Translations under genes and position numbers: made by a program
Part shown: positions 27,535 through 40,260 of the stretch, piece by piece
How positions within the stretch are numbered: position 1 is the stretch's first letter
Layout of the letters: every line of letters begins with the position of its first letter
Assembly (NCBI GenBank): GCA_012295275.1
Contig: CM022667.1
Span: 2,229,001 to 2,293,000, forward strand
Reading direction: 5' to 3'
Length of the DNA stretch: 64,000 nt
Source: Chrysomallon squamiferum
Taxonomy: Eukaryota; Mollusca; Gastropoda; Neomphalida; Peltospiridae
The notes under the pieces: generated by a model
What the model was told of the DNA's origin: nothing
The model's database searches: none
What the model saw: the letters and a program-made list of their open reading frames with translations, nothing else

Positions 27535-28090
27535 TTGTCCGTTCATCATGTTATTAAAATAATATAATAATTTTAAAATATGACCATTTATGTAGTTTTT
27601 GTCTGATCCAGAATTATTCAGTAATGATATCATTATGAAATATCACCATCTTTGTAGTTTCTGCCTTAACTCCTCATTTAGACCATGTTCATAAGTAATA
27701 TAAACATTGTAAAATATTACCTTCATTGTTTTTCTGCTTTCACTCCTCATCCAGACCATATTCAGTAATATAATTGTAAAATATTACCATCTATATAGTT
27801 TTTGATAGATATCATAATTTTCTTGCACAATAACCATTGTAAAAGTCTAAAATACCCCATCTTTCCAGTTTTTTCATTAAGTTTAAAACATTATTTAAAT
27901 CACACTGTAAAGTAAAAAAATCATTATGAAATATCACCATCTATGTAGTGTTTGACTGATACTATAATTATTAAGCAATTATAATCATTGTAATATATCA
28001 TGATCTATTTAGTTTCTGCCCTAAGACATTTAGATCTTGTTGTTAAGTAATGTAATACTGACCTCAAGGTAACATCTATGCAGTTTATCT
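27535..28090. repeat. Decayed tandem repeat, about 75-105-bp unit, about 6 copies
   Basis: The phrase 'aaatat.accatct.t.tagtttttg/ctg' recurs near 27583, 27641, 27713, 27780, 27930 and 27997, usually followed by a 'cagaccat' or 'gatactataatta' segment and 'agtaatataa'. Spacing varies, so indels have accumulated. Confidence 0.7.
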
Positions 28091-28575
28091 AAATTATTAT
28101 GCAATCCACCATTTGTACGTTGTTATTAGAGTGAAGATGAGCTAGTATAATAGTACTGCTAATTGTTAGTTTCAGTGTCTCTCTTTCAAGATGACTGGCT
28201 TGTTCAGATGAATACATGTGTTACTAAAAGAAGCCACATAAACAAAATGTGGTTTATATATTTTATCCATTTGCTTGGTTTCACTGATGTCAGTGTTTTA
28301 TGTATTCAACTATAGATTATATACCACACTGATAATTAGCAATTAATAAAACTGTGTATTAAATTTCCTTAACAGCAGTTAAAAATGTAAACCTGTAACA
28401 TTTATGTAATGTAACTCATTTACATTTTGTCCAATGTCATTCTAGAAAAGATGTATGGTTTTTAGGCATTTTGTGTATTAACAACAACAAAAAAATAATA
28501 ATAATAAAACAATTAAAGGCAAGAAAGAAATTATGAAATCATGTGAAAAGCATTTTGTGAAATCACTGAATGTTT

Positions 28576-28868
28576 GATATAGTGAAACATAGTTAAAAGA
28601 AATGACACTGCCAGAAAAATGTAAAACAGTAATGAAAAGGGTAAAACTTAGCAATCCTGATATCAGTGTTGTACATAGTTTGATATAGTTAAACATAGTT
28701 AAAAGAAATGACACTGCCAGAAAAATGTAAAACAGTAATGAAAAGGGTAAAACTTAGTAATCCTGATATCAGTGTTGTACATAGTTTGATATAGTTAAAC
28801 AGAGTTAAAAGAAATGACACTGCCAGAAAAATGTAAAACAGTAATGAAAAGGGTAAAACTTAGTAATG
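28576..28868. repeat. Recent tandem repeat, 106-bp unit, about 2.8 copies
   Basis: Copies begin at 28576, 28682 and 28788, exactly 106 bp apart, each with 'gatatagt.aaaca.agtt'. The copies are nearly identical, with only a few single-base differences, unlike the older arrays around it. The third copy breaks off near 28868. Confidence 0.95.
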
Positions 28869-30118
28869 AAAAGCACTGGTGATCCCTAATTAAATAGTAA
28901 ACTGTAGTAAGAATTCAGCAAAAACAGTAAAATAATGGACACATAATAATAAAATATCACCAAACAATAAATGTTAATGTATTAAATATAGGTAGGTAGT
29001 TTTAATAAAATCACATAAGGCCATAATAATAATAAATAAATTTATAAAACAAAAAAATTAAAAATATCTATTGTACAGCAATAAAAACAAAATGTCACTA
29101 AATTTGGTGCATTAAGCCTTTTTTTATTCTACTTTTCAACACAGTTCTGCATGGAGTAATGCAACCAATCTAATTTTATCTTAATTTATCTTTTTTCTTT
29201 TTATTCTGTTTTTTTTTTTTTTTTTTTTTTTTTTTAGTTTAAGAATATAAAAAATAAAATAAATAAACTTTAAAAAAGTGTTATTTGCAAGTTTTATTTT
29301 TGGATCTATTCAAAATTGTACAGTTGTCACTTTAGCATTAAGAATTTCAAACTGCTTGCAGTGATGTGTAAAATTTCTGTTAGCCCTACTTAAATACAAA
29401 ATGGTTTTACTGGAACCATGGTAATCAGAATTAGATTATACTAGTGATTTTAATGGAAGAATACACTTTTTGTGTCAGCATTATGTAAACAAGAACCTTC
29501 TTTATGGATCGTCAAATTTTGATCATTTACATAATTAAATAAAAAAAACATATAACAAGACAGTTGGTGTAGTTAATCTTTTTTTTCCTTTTTTTTTTCT
29601 TTTTAAGTAAATAAACGTTATCACATAATGATAATTCAGTTACTCATTAATTTATGCTTAATCCAGTATACTTTTATCTCATTGATGGTTTTTTAATTTT
29701 AATTCTTTTTTTTTTTTTAATGACAAAAAAGTTCATCTTTTTTACTGTTGATTTAAATATAATAAACAGGATAAAAATGGTCATAAGCTATTGCTAATGT
29801 TCAGTTCAGAACATAAATTTCTATGTATTGTTCATAAAAAAGGTCATGAATTTTTTATAACTATTTTAAATTCTTATTTCTGCATTATACATTCTTTCAA
29901 TAAAGGATATTACACACTTGGGAAATAACTGAAATGTTAATACTTACAAAAAAGAAAGCTTTTTATTTGACAAAAGTGTCTATCATAATTTGAAAAGAGA
30001 ATCATAAACCTGTTGTATTATATTTACAGAAAATCTGAAACATAAAGAAAATCATCATTTAAAACACTGCCTATATCTCAAGAATCTTGGATTAACATTT
30101 AACCACATTTATATTTTT

Positions 30119-30170
<52 letters not shown>

Positions 30171-30714
30171 ATTCATAATAAGATTTTTTTTAAAAAGAAG
30201 ATAAGTTTAAAATATTCTAGCACATAAAACAAAACAAAATATTGAAAAAGTTTTTTGTAAAATAAAAGAAACAAACTGTGGAATCAGACGCTGGATTTAA
30301 TTTCCCCAACATGTGTCTGAACTGTATAAACCAAATTTTCAATATAAAATGAAATATGTGATAATCATAAAGTACATTGCAATCAAATCTGATTGATAAA
30401 TCTTTTTTTCTCTTTTTTTTCTCCTTTTTTTTTTTATCTCAGTATATAAAAGTCATTAATATGATAGGGTAATTGATAGGAACTCGGGAAAAAAAAAAAG
30501 TATAAGAAATAAATCTATTTGAACTAATATCAAAAGACTGATATATGACAAAAGGAAACTACCAACTAATGTTTTTATTTTTTCTATTTTGTATCAATTT
30601 TTCTTTTTTAACCTCTCAATTCTGGTAGATTTACTTCATAAAGTAATGTTATTTGAACTTTGTTTTAAGATTTATCTCTGTTTTAATATTATAAAAAAAA
30701 ATGATAAAGTACAG
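28869..30714. other. AT-rich non-coding region
   Basis: No gene recognised. Contains a T-run at 29210-29235, shorter T-runs near 29580-29600 and 29707-29719, and a CA microsatellite. Confidence 0.55.
30128..30168. repeat. (CA)n microsatellite preceded by (TC)n
   Basis: About 20 CA units directly after a short TC run (30119-30127). Confidence 0.97.
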
Positions 30715-31345
30715 AACAAAAATGTCAACTTTCATTTTTGCCAAGAACTCTAGTCATAATAAAATTGTATAACATGGAAAAATTGCGACTCATTAACTCA
30801 TTTTAACTACAATCAAATAACAAATTACAGAAAATAAATGTCAACTTACCTTTTTGTCAAGCACTCTAATCTTGGTAAAATTGTATTCCATTACCTCATT
30901 AACTCATAACTATAATCCATTGATAACGCAGAACAAAATTTTCAACTTACCTTTTAGTCAAACACTTTGGTCTTCATAAAATTGTAATCCACTACCTCAT
31001 TCATTCATTTTAACTTTCGTCTACGAAATAGCACAAAACAGAACAATAATGTCATCTTACCTTTTATCCAAGCACTCTAGTGTTGATAAAAATGTAAATC
31101 ATTACTTCATTAACACACTTTAACTACAGGTCAAAGAAAGAACAAAATTTCATCTTACCTTTTAGCCACGCACTCTAGTCTTCATAAAATTGTAATTCAT
31201 GACTTCATTAACACATTTTAACTACAGGTCAAAGAAATATCCAAATTCAGAACAAAAATGTCAACTTACAATGTCGTTTTTTTTTTTTGTTTTGTTGTTG
31301 TTTGTTTGTTTTTTCCCCTAGCACTCTAGTTTTGAAAAAACAGAT
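30715..31345. repeat. Decayed tandem repeat, about 107-bp unit, 6 copies, with splice-donor-like core on the minus strand
   Basis: Copies have the core 'gtcaacttaccttttagtca' followed by 'agcactctagtctt.ataaaattgtaat'. They start near 30723, 30839, 30942, 31050, 31152 and 31259. Read on the minus strand, copies 2-5 contain AAG|GTAAG(T/A), a match to a strong 5' splice site. The first copy has lost it and the last keeps only GTAAGTT. Nothing indicates that exons are attached. Confidence 0.85.
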
Positions 31346-32409
31346 CTAAGTGAAAAAAGACTCTACTTCATTCTTTGGTTGTAAAAGACATAGCTTGCAG
31401 CTGATACTGGTTTCCTTTGCAACACTGTGAAGAACTGTAGCAATGACGATAATCTATATGAACAAGTAGACCAATGGTAGTCAGTGTTTCGTGTTTTAAC
31501 AGTTTGATTGTTTATGATAGAAATGATGCACAGTTCTGTAATGGTTCCTTCCTGGCAAGATTTCCTTTCAGCAAGCCGGGTGAAACCAAGCTGAACAATC
31601 TGATAGAAAACCATATCTCTGGATTAATTGTAATTTTGTTTTGCTGCTTTGTGATTTTTGTAAATTTATTTTATAATTAGTTATTGTTGTTATTATAATT
31701 ATTATTAGTTATTGTTGGTTATTATAATTATTATTATAATTTTTTTTATTTATAATATTGTTTTGGTAATTTGTATCATTTGTATATGTTTTTGTTTATT
31801 TAATCATTGTCAGTTAATTTCAACGTTTTATCAGATAAAGTTTTTTAAAAACATAAACAGAATCTTTATAATGTTTAAAAAAATTTTAAATATGGATTTT
31901 AAAAGTATGTCTTTTTTTCTTTTTCCTGATTTTATTCTTTTTTATTATTATTATTTTTTATAAAAATATATATCTTTTTTTTTTTAAATTATTATTATTA
32001 TTATTTCTTTTGTTTTAATTCTTTGTAGTTTAAGAAATGCTTCTTTTCATTAAAGTACTAAAAGTACCATTACATAGGAAAGTATCGATTTATACATATT
32101 CATTGGTGTATGTGTGTGTGGGTGTGTATGCTGCTAATAAATGTGTCTTTTAAAATATGTATACTAGTTCCAGCTCATCATTTTAAAAGTTGACAACTGG
32201 CAGTATTCCCCATCACTGTCAGTCTGATACTGCCCGTCTAATAGACAACTACAAATATATTTTGCACGTTAATGAGAAGAAAAACACATCAGAATACGGC
32301 AGCCGACAACTCATCAACATGCCAGAGACGGTGGTCTTTAATGACTGTGAGTCAGAAAACAATTTCCTACTGCTGTTGACAACCTACAGTTCCCCTGACG
32401 GAAACAATT
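31346..32409. other. AT-rich non-coding region
   Basis: No recognised gene. A moderately complex block at 31360-31620 is open on both strands but shows no known domain. TTA/ATT-rich stretches occupy 31680-32010. Confidence 0.5.
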
Positions 32410-32900
32410 TTATGAAATTGGTTTTAGAAACATTATAATCTTTAGTTCATCGCATACAATGGAAACAGTGCTTTTTGAAAATATACATTCTTCAGATCCA
32501 AATAGGTGTATGAAATTAGCGTTGTAACCATTATGATCTTTAGTTTGTCATATCCAGTAGTAACAATACTTCTTGAATGTGTAGGTTCTAATGATCCAAA
32601 TATCTTTATCTTGATTGCATAAATTCCTTTTATTGAAATATATGTATGAAATTAGTGTTAGAAACTTGTAATCTTTAGTTTATCATGTATTAAAGAAACA
32701 GTACTTTTGTAAATTCATATATAAAAGAATGCTTTTTGATTGCATAAATTCCCTTGATTGAAATATATGTATGAAATTAGTGTTAGAAACTTGTAATCTT
32801 TAGTTTATCATATATTACAGAAACAGTACTTTTGTAAATTATATATTATATATAAAACAATACTTTTTTAATGCATAAATTTCCTTGATAGAACTTTCCT
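32410..32900. repeat. Decayed tandem repeat, about 100-140-bp unit, 4 copies
   Basis: The phrase 'atgaaatt.g.gtt.gaaac.t.ta.aatctttagtttatca' recurs near 32411, 32509, 32646 and 32768, each followed by a 'gaaacagta/gctttt' segment. The last two copies are much closer to each other than to the first two. Confidence 0.8.
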
Positions 32901-33779
32901 GTTCATCATATTTAATATAGCCATACTTTCTGTGCAAATAAATTATTGTACTAAAGGCAATATGAAACCATTAACAAGAAAATGTGTTGATTCAGTACTT
33001 TCTCTTAGGTCATTGAGTTAATATACCAGAAAGGTTACTTTTTAAATAGTATCATGAAAGTTGTCTGCTTTGAGTAGGAGTGAATTGATAGAAAGTACCT
33101 AATGACATTTGATGTGCAAATGGCAAAACAAAAATATAACTTGGAAGGAAAGGGTTGATCATTATCCAAACTACATCAATAATACAATTTCAGTTCTTAA
33201 CTGAGAAGAAAGAAATGAAAAGTAAAAAACAAACAAAGAGTTTAAAGGTTTTAGAAACTTATGCTGTTTATTGTTTTAGTTTCCTAATCTTTGTATAGAT
33301 TTTATAGACTTATGTCCTTTTTAATATTGGGATTGTTCTTAAGATGAATGAAAAGAAATGAAATCTCACTGTAAAACAAAACATTAACAAGATGACAACA
33401 TTCAGAAATATATTTTTTATATCTGCATTATCAAAACTTCATTTTCTGGATGTTAGTCTGAAACAGTGTTAATTTTATTGCATGTCAGTTCAGAAATCCC
33501 TTACTTCATATTTGTGCTATTTCAGAATTTCAGTGTCTGTTAAGGATTATTGTATCTCTTTTAATTATTTATCCAAGTATTGCATGAAGGCCATCTAAAA
33601 GCTTGTTAAGTGTGACGTTGACTCACATTTTTCTGACATCTTCACATGTCACTGAAAAATATAATTATTGATAATTCTTTAATTATTTGTCAGAATTTTC
33701 AGGTATGACAAAGACACTGAAATCAGGTCACTGTGAGTTGCACATCACGTAAACATAATTTTTAGTAGATATAATGATG

Positions 33780-34220
33780 GTATTATTTTTACTTCAGTGA
33801 TGAGGACATTATTTTTATTTTAATGATTACATTATCTTTACTAAATTTGATGAGGACATTTTCATATACGAAACATTCTTTCTGTTCATGATATTATTTT
33901 TATTTTTTACAACGAGGACATTATTTTTAACTTTCATTATGAGAACATCTGTATTTTTTATAATAAGGATATTATTTAAACTTTCGTTATGAAGACATTG
34001 TTTCTAATAATGGGAGCATTTTTACTGTTCATGATAGGACATAAATTTTATATAACTGACGAGGACATTATTTTTATTTTTCACAATGAGGAAAGTATTT
34101 TTACTGTTCTTAATGATGAATGTTTTTGTTTATCATGATTTTTTTACTGCTGCTGCTGATATTATCTTTACTGTTCATGATAATGACATTATTTTTAAAT
34201 TTCATCTTGAGGATATAATG
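33780..34220. repeat. Decayed short tandem repeat built on 'gaggacattatttttactgt'
   Basis: The phrase 'ga(g/t)gacattatttttattt' or close variants ('gaagacattgttt', 'gagaacatct') recurs at irregular spacing of about 30-60 bp. The open frame at 34086-34301 lies over the array and is not considered a gene. Confidence 0.75.
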
Positions 34221-34362
34221 AAAACAAATATATATATTTTTTTTTTATTTTTTTTTACCATACATGAAATTTTTAAAAAAAAATTATTTTTTTTCCCCTA
34301 AATAGTTTTGAAAGTTAAGAGATATTCTATCAAGCTGATTTCATGTTATCAGCCTGCATTTA

Positions 34363-34672
34363 AATGCAATTCAATCAAGATAAATAACTATGCAACTAAC
34401 TACATGCTAGACAACTGAAAAATGACGTTACAATCAGCAATCAAAAGCTAAGTGATCGGCTTCAGAATGATTTCTTTGGTATGTGCCTTGATTTAATAGT
34501 GTTTCTAAATGGAAGCCAATCATGATAAATAAGCAACTGCATGTTACAAGAGAGAAAAATGATATTAAAATTAGCAGTCAAAAGCTAAGTGATCTGTCTT
34601 GGACCAATTTATGCGGTATCTTCCTTGATTTACTATTGTTCTAAATGGAAGCCAGTCTTGATAAATAAGAAT
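34363..34672. repeat. Tandem duplication, about 140-bp unit, about 2.1 copies
   Basis: The segment 'atcaaaagctaagtgatc.g.ctt' and the following 'ccttgattta.tattgttctaaatggaagcca.tc.tgataaataag' occur twice about 137 bp apart. A third partial copy is at the left end (34363). Confidence 0.85.
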
Positions 34673-35567
34673 ACAAATACAAAGCAGGGTCTATCGTGGA
34701 CATAATCATGGCCACTTGTAGTCATTCCAGACCACTGGCAACACTTTATTATCTGCGAGGTTGGCACTTCAGCACTCTCAACTTCTTGACTTGTCAGGCC
34801 TCCATCTGACATGTCCAGTATTCTGTGGCAATTAATTTCCATTGACCAATCGGCAGTGCCAAATGAGCACCATTTGCTTTAATGGCTTTCTTCAAATGAT
34901 TCATAGTTCACTGAGGTGAAGTAGGACCTTAACAGACCATCTTGAATGACTTACTGATAGAAAATATTTAAAAAAAAAAAAATCTTATTGATCTGTGTCT
35001 GTGGCTAAGATGGTCTGTGTAATTATTAAATCAATTTTTATCTTTTATAAAAGTTTTATTTTACTCACAGTCTTATCCTCCATGACTCTGTTGTGTTCTT
35101 TACATGTTTGATTAAATCAGTATCTTAACCATTTTCTTGGTATCTTAACTTTTTAGTCTTTATAAATCTAATAAATAATAATAATATTAATTCATTTTAT
35201 CTTATCTCTAAAATTATTTTCTGTTTTAAACAGTTTATAATTTACAAATTTAAAATCAGATTAATATCTGTCTTTATTAATAACATTCTCTGCTATGTCT
35301 GTGTGCAGAAAAAACCTGTTTGTGATGTCTTTTTCAAGTGAATAATACAGAAAATTACAAACTGTTACTAATTCTCCAGTAAACAGTTCTCTGATTTACA
35401 GCACTCTACAGATGTTGATTTTGTAAATTTAACCATTACGGAAGCAAATCCACTTTATCAAATACAAATCTTTCCAAATACATTTCTATTACTTGTCCTG
35501 CAGTTGTTTATTTATTTAATTTTTTTTTTCCCCCCATTAAACCTAAAGATAACATTTTTGCATTTTG
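34673..35567. other. Non-coding region, partly less AT-rich
   Basis: The block 34690-34920 is less AT-rich than its neighbours and open on the minus strand for about 70 codons, but I recognise no domain. The rest is AT-rich and featureless. Confidence 0.4.
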
Positions 35568-36420
35568 CAGTAAATCAAATTGGTTATTATGTACGGCTTA
35601 GCTTAACAGAAGAAAAAAATATGGCTGTAAAATATCATTCTTTGCCTTCAAAGCTGGTAATTAACTATACACCCATCTCCAGTAAATTTAACAAACTACT
35701 TGACCAAATGATTATGTTACTTCTTGTCCAGTAAACTTTGTGTGTTTATTATGTATGGCTAGATCCTAAGGTGAAGAAAAAGAAAATAATAATAATAAAA
35801 CTTCATAGAATATCATCCTTTTCTTCAAAATCTGAATATTTACTGTTGCCATCTCTGATAGCTTTAACAAACTACCAGACCAAATGATAATGTAACTTCT
35901 TCTCCAGTAAATCTTCACTTGTTTATTACGTATGGTTAGCTCCTAGGTGAAAGGTGGGGGGGGAATCTCAATAGAATATCATCCTTTTCCTCCAAATTTA
36001 CTGTTTACTGTTGCTGTCTCTGGTAGCTTTAACTGCTTGACTAAATGATAATGTTTCTCCAGTAAATTGCACAGTTTATTGTGGCTATCTTCTAAGGAAA
36101 GAAAAAGTAGTAATAAGAACAGAAGAACATCCCTGGAGCCACATTCCAAACTAAATAATTTACTATTACATCTCCTGTACAAGTACTTAGCAAGATTAAC
36201 ACTCTACTTAGCCAAATGGTAATGTTACTGCCTTCTTCAATAAATTACACAGTCTGTTATGAATGTCTTACTCTTAAGAAAATAATAATAATAATAATAA
36301 TAATAATGACAACTAAAGATCATCGAAATTTTCTAAATGCATCAAACTAGATAATTTATTATCAGATAATCTGCTATAGAATTTACAATAGGTTACCTAG
36401 ATTATTAACTCTTTAACATC
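35568..36420. repeat. Decayed tandem repeat, about 155-178-bp unit, about 5 copies
   Basis: The marker 'c.agtaaat....ttgtttattatgtatggcta' recurs near 35568, 35730, 35905, 36060 and 36238. Between markers the copies share 'aatatcatcctttt.ttcaaa' and 'tagctttaacaaactac..gaccaaatgataatgt.ac'. Spacing varies because internal A-rich and AAT runs differ in length. Confidence 0.85.
36280..36307. repeat. (AAT)n microsatellite
   Basis: About 9 AAT units, inside the larger ~165-bp tandem array. Confidence 0.95.
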
Positions 36421-38046
36421 CAAATTTACAATCACAGAAGCAAGTTTCCAAAGTGAAATTTGTAATTTGTACAAGAAAATATGATAAAGCCCCTTTTTAT
36501 TGTATGTAATGTTTTTATGAGTCAACTAGGTCAGTTCTAGGCTATGATAAAAGTATATGTTGTGTAGTTACAAGCATTTATTCTTTGTGCTGTCTCCTGC
36601 TGTTTTATAGTCTTGCAACAGGCTGATACAGATCTAGGTTTCTTTTCTCTATCACACACACACACACACACAAGGAAAATCAGTAGTAAAAGCAATAACA
36701 AGAAGATGAATAATAATTCTTAACTGCCAGAAGATCATTTATTTTCCTTAAGTACAACAAATCAGATAATTTACTACAAAATCTATAATAGTGCAGTACT
36801 TAACGAACTTTATCAAACTACTCGTTCTTCTACATCATACACAGCTGCTGTGGTTTTTCTATTACTTACCTCAGTAGGTGTACTCAGTATTATATCTCAT
36901 TACTGTCTCTTTTGCAGTTACGTATTGTAACCACTTTCTCTGAACACAGAAGCAAATCGAAGCCATATGCTTAAACCAAGTTCTGGTAAACTAGCCTAGC
37001 AGTTATGTGAGGAAAGAATATTTTTTTTTTCTTTTTTTTTCTTTTCTTTTTTTCTTTTCTTTTTTCTCTCTCTTTAACATGGCCTCAAAGTGTGTAGTGA
37101 TGACATAACAAAATAGCTTTATTTTTGTTTTGTTGAGGTAGCCTCACAATGATATAAGAAATTATCTTTTGTTGTTGTTTTTGTGGGAGTTTTTTTCTTC
37201 TTTTTTTCTTTTTTCTTTTGCTTGATGTGGCCTCACAGTAACTTATGGCAACATCTTTTTGTTTTTGTACTGTTTTGTTTTGTTTTGTTTTGATTTTATT
37301 TATTTATTTATTTACTTATTAAAAAAAAAAAAAAAGGTGAATGCCTCAGTAATAATATAGATAGATACATACATACATATGAAAGAAGTGAGAGAGAGAA
37401 AGGGATGGAGAGGGAGTGTGAAGGGTTCTTTTGTTCATGAAAATCAACATAATTACAACCATTTATTAAAATGATACTATTTCAGCTAAATAGTCTTATT
37501 TGTTCTACTGAATGATAAATTTTGTATTACTCAGTTTACTGGCATATTTTAATTCCAATTTGTAGATTGGCATAGACTCCAGACTCTGTCTGCCAAAGGA
37601 ATTCATACAAAACTTCATATTAAAGAAGGTTTCAGACATAATAATCCATATAAATTAGTACAGTTAACTCTGGGAATTAGAAAATACAAATAATCAATCA
37701 TTCATAATGCACCCTGGGTTTTATCAAATTATGCGTTTTATTATTAGTGATAAATGGACAGTTTTTATTTTTTTATTCTTCTATTTTATATTCCTGACTC
37801 CATAAGCTTCATTTTGTTGTTCATCATTTAGATCCAGAGATATTGCCAGGAATGTCCAGACAAATTGGAGAGTTTCTTCCATCCAGCAAATTACAAGGTT
37901 CATAGAATTGCTCTAAAATGCATATTGAGGTCTATCAATTTCATCACTGGGTCAAAGAAATTAACACACATATATTTTTAACAAAATATCAAAATCATTT
38001 TGTCACTCCACTTTAATTGGCTATGGCTCAGTACAAGACAAAGTTT

Positions 38047-38095
<49 letters not shown>

Positions 38096-38132
38096 TTATT
38101 ATATATATTAGTATTATTTATCATAATTAATT

Positions 38133-38169
<37 letters not shown>

Positions 38170-38439
38170 CTGTTATTAGCAACATCATCATTATAATTAA
38201 TGGACTTTTTTGACTCTTTAGCAGCATGATTAAACTTTATGAGCTCTTTCCAATTAGTCTGTCATCAGTCTGCTGTAATTTATATCCTAGGCTTCCTTAT
38301 TGCAAGATAGAACACTTAAATCCAATATTCTGTATGCTTGAATGGTGGTGTTTAGATTACACTTTTGTGGTCAACAAAGTAATATTCTAAAATGAATTAT
38401 TAGAAAAGAAAAACATTCCTCTTTATAATGAACTTGTTT
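36421..38439. other. AT-rich non-coding region with T/C-rich tracts
   Basis: No gene recognised. A polypyrimidine tract lies at 37021-37075, 'ttgttttgttttg' repeats near 37272-37292, a short CA repeat at 36653-36671, a GT microsatellite at 38048-38093 and a TTA repeat at 38134-38167. Confidence 0.55.
38048..38093. repeat. (GT)n microsatellite
   Basis: About 23 GT units; a (TTA)n run follows at 38134-38167. Confidence 0.97.
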
Positions 38440-39270
38440 TCTAAAAACAATTTTTTTTTTTTAATTTGAAACATAATCCAGTCTGCTTTATTTGTCCAAA
38501 ACTAATATTATACAGATTTGAATGGTGATATTTTATTTGTTGTTGTGGTTTACAACCTGATAGTGCTGTATAGAAAAGTATGTGGCTAAAGAAAAATCTA
38601 ATATTTTGAAACGTAATGCAGACTTTTGTTTTATTATTCCCGTTCAATGCTAACAATCTATAAATATGAATGTTAATATTTTGTAAATGATTTACAACCT
38701 GATATCTGTATAGAAACGATGAGTCTAAAGAAAAAATCTAATGTTTGGGATATAATCCATACTTTTTTCTAAGTCTAGTATTTTTACAAATGAGAATGTT
38801 AATATTTTATATGTTCTTGTGGTTATCATATGATACTGCTATAGAAAAGAATGTGACTGAAAAAATGTCTATTTAGAACATAATCCAGAATTTTTTTCTG
38901 AGACTAATATTCTTACAAAAATGAATATTTTGTGCTTGTGATTATAATGTAATATTTGTATGTGTCAGAAAAAAGACTCTCAGATTTCTTTGTTTCATGT
39001 TCAAAATACATTGTGTAAATGAGCACATTTTGAAATGGAATAATTATTATAACTATATATTGAAGAAAAAGATTTTTGTTCTGTTTGTGGTTATAATATG
39101 ATATTTGTATACGTCAGAAGATTTAGAGCACAATCCAGATTTCCTTATTTCAGAATGCAGTGTGCAAATGATCACATTTTGAAAGAAAATGTAATTATAT
39201 GTTAAATGGAAAAAACAAAATCTGAATTCTTTGTAGCATAATTCTTCCTTCTTTATTCCTTGTCCAAGAC
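38440..39270. repeat. Decayed tandem repeat, about 120-140-bp unit, about 6 copies
   Basis: The phrase 'a.cataatccagactttttt..' recurs near 38469, 38607, 38746, 38874, 39127 and 39235. Copies also share 'aatgttaatattttgt....gtggttataa.atgatattgtata.agaa'. Divergence is strong toward the right end. Confidence 0.8.
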
Positions 39271-40060
39271 AGAATTATTAAACCTTAAATTCAGCCTCTT
39301 GTATGAATAAAATTATTAACTGTATTTGTTTTCAGAGATGTTATTTGGTAATACATAATAAAGTAGAACATTTTTTTTTTGTTATTTAAAGACCTTACTA
39401 GATGTTGAAGAAAAATACAAACCTTCTTGATATGGAAATGTAGAAAATGAAATAGTAGGAGAGAAGACTTTTCCTTGGTTAATTTCAGTAATGAGAATGA
39501 TAAAACGAACAAATGTAAGCTGTTTAATGACATCAATACTGCAAGATGTTTTTCAGCAGACATGCCACTTTAAAGGCTCTTAATTTCACAACCAATGGCA
39601 TCTGCAAAACAATTAATAATAAATGGCTTATTCTGTTGGTGTTGGTATCAAAGAAAACACCTTGGTGCAGTTGCTGCTGTTAATGAAGTCGTTGGGGCTG
39701 TGAATATCATGTGTCTTGATGACCTTTGTTGGTGGATAAAGTAGAATTACCCACCTCACATGTAAACAGAAACACATTTCAGGTGTTGACTTGTTAATAA
39801 TTAATCACCTTTGGTAGCCAATTCAATAAATACTTAGTTTGAAATGTATTGAAGGCATTGCTCGTTGTAAATAATAGAATACGTGACAGCTTCTACAGTT
39901 ACTCTTTATATTTGCAGTATTTATACAGTTAAAACATGGACAAATATGCAAAGCAAACCGCCATGTTTTATTCTATGGAAGTTGAAATATTGGTCATGTG
40001 TTTTCTTCTATAATAATTTTAAAAATGGATTTGTTTGTTTCTTCTGTAAGAAAAAAACAA
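39271..40060. other. AT-rich non-coding region
   Basis: Nothing recognised. Open frames at 39291-39563 (minus) and 39883-40068 (plus) have AT-driven composition and no known domain. Confidence 0.5.
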
Positions 40061-40260
40061 CAATATAAATGTTATCTTGTATAAGGAAAAATAACAACAT
40101 AAATATTCACTAATATAAGGAAAAACAACAATTCTTCCCTAATTATAAAGAAAAACAATGAAAATCAGTTACATGCTTTCTTATATAACTGAATCAAAAT
40201 GTTCTCTTGCATGATGAAAACCAGTTACATATTCTTGTACATAATGAAAAACAGAGGAAA
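40061..40260. repeat. Decayed short tandem repeat, about 45-55-bp unit
   Basis: The phrase 'tataa.gaaaaacaacaat' recurs four to five times with 'cagttacat..tcttgtata' segments between. Confidence 0.6.

Noticed and set aside
34086-34301. Open frame of 71 codons
   Set aside because: It overlaps the 'gaggacatt' repeat array and poly-T sequence; its composition follows the repeat.
25216-36420. Regularly spaced repeats considered as CRISPR-like arrays
   Set aside because: Units are directly adjacent, diverged and without unique spacers, there are no cas genes, and the DNA is plainly eukaryotic.
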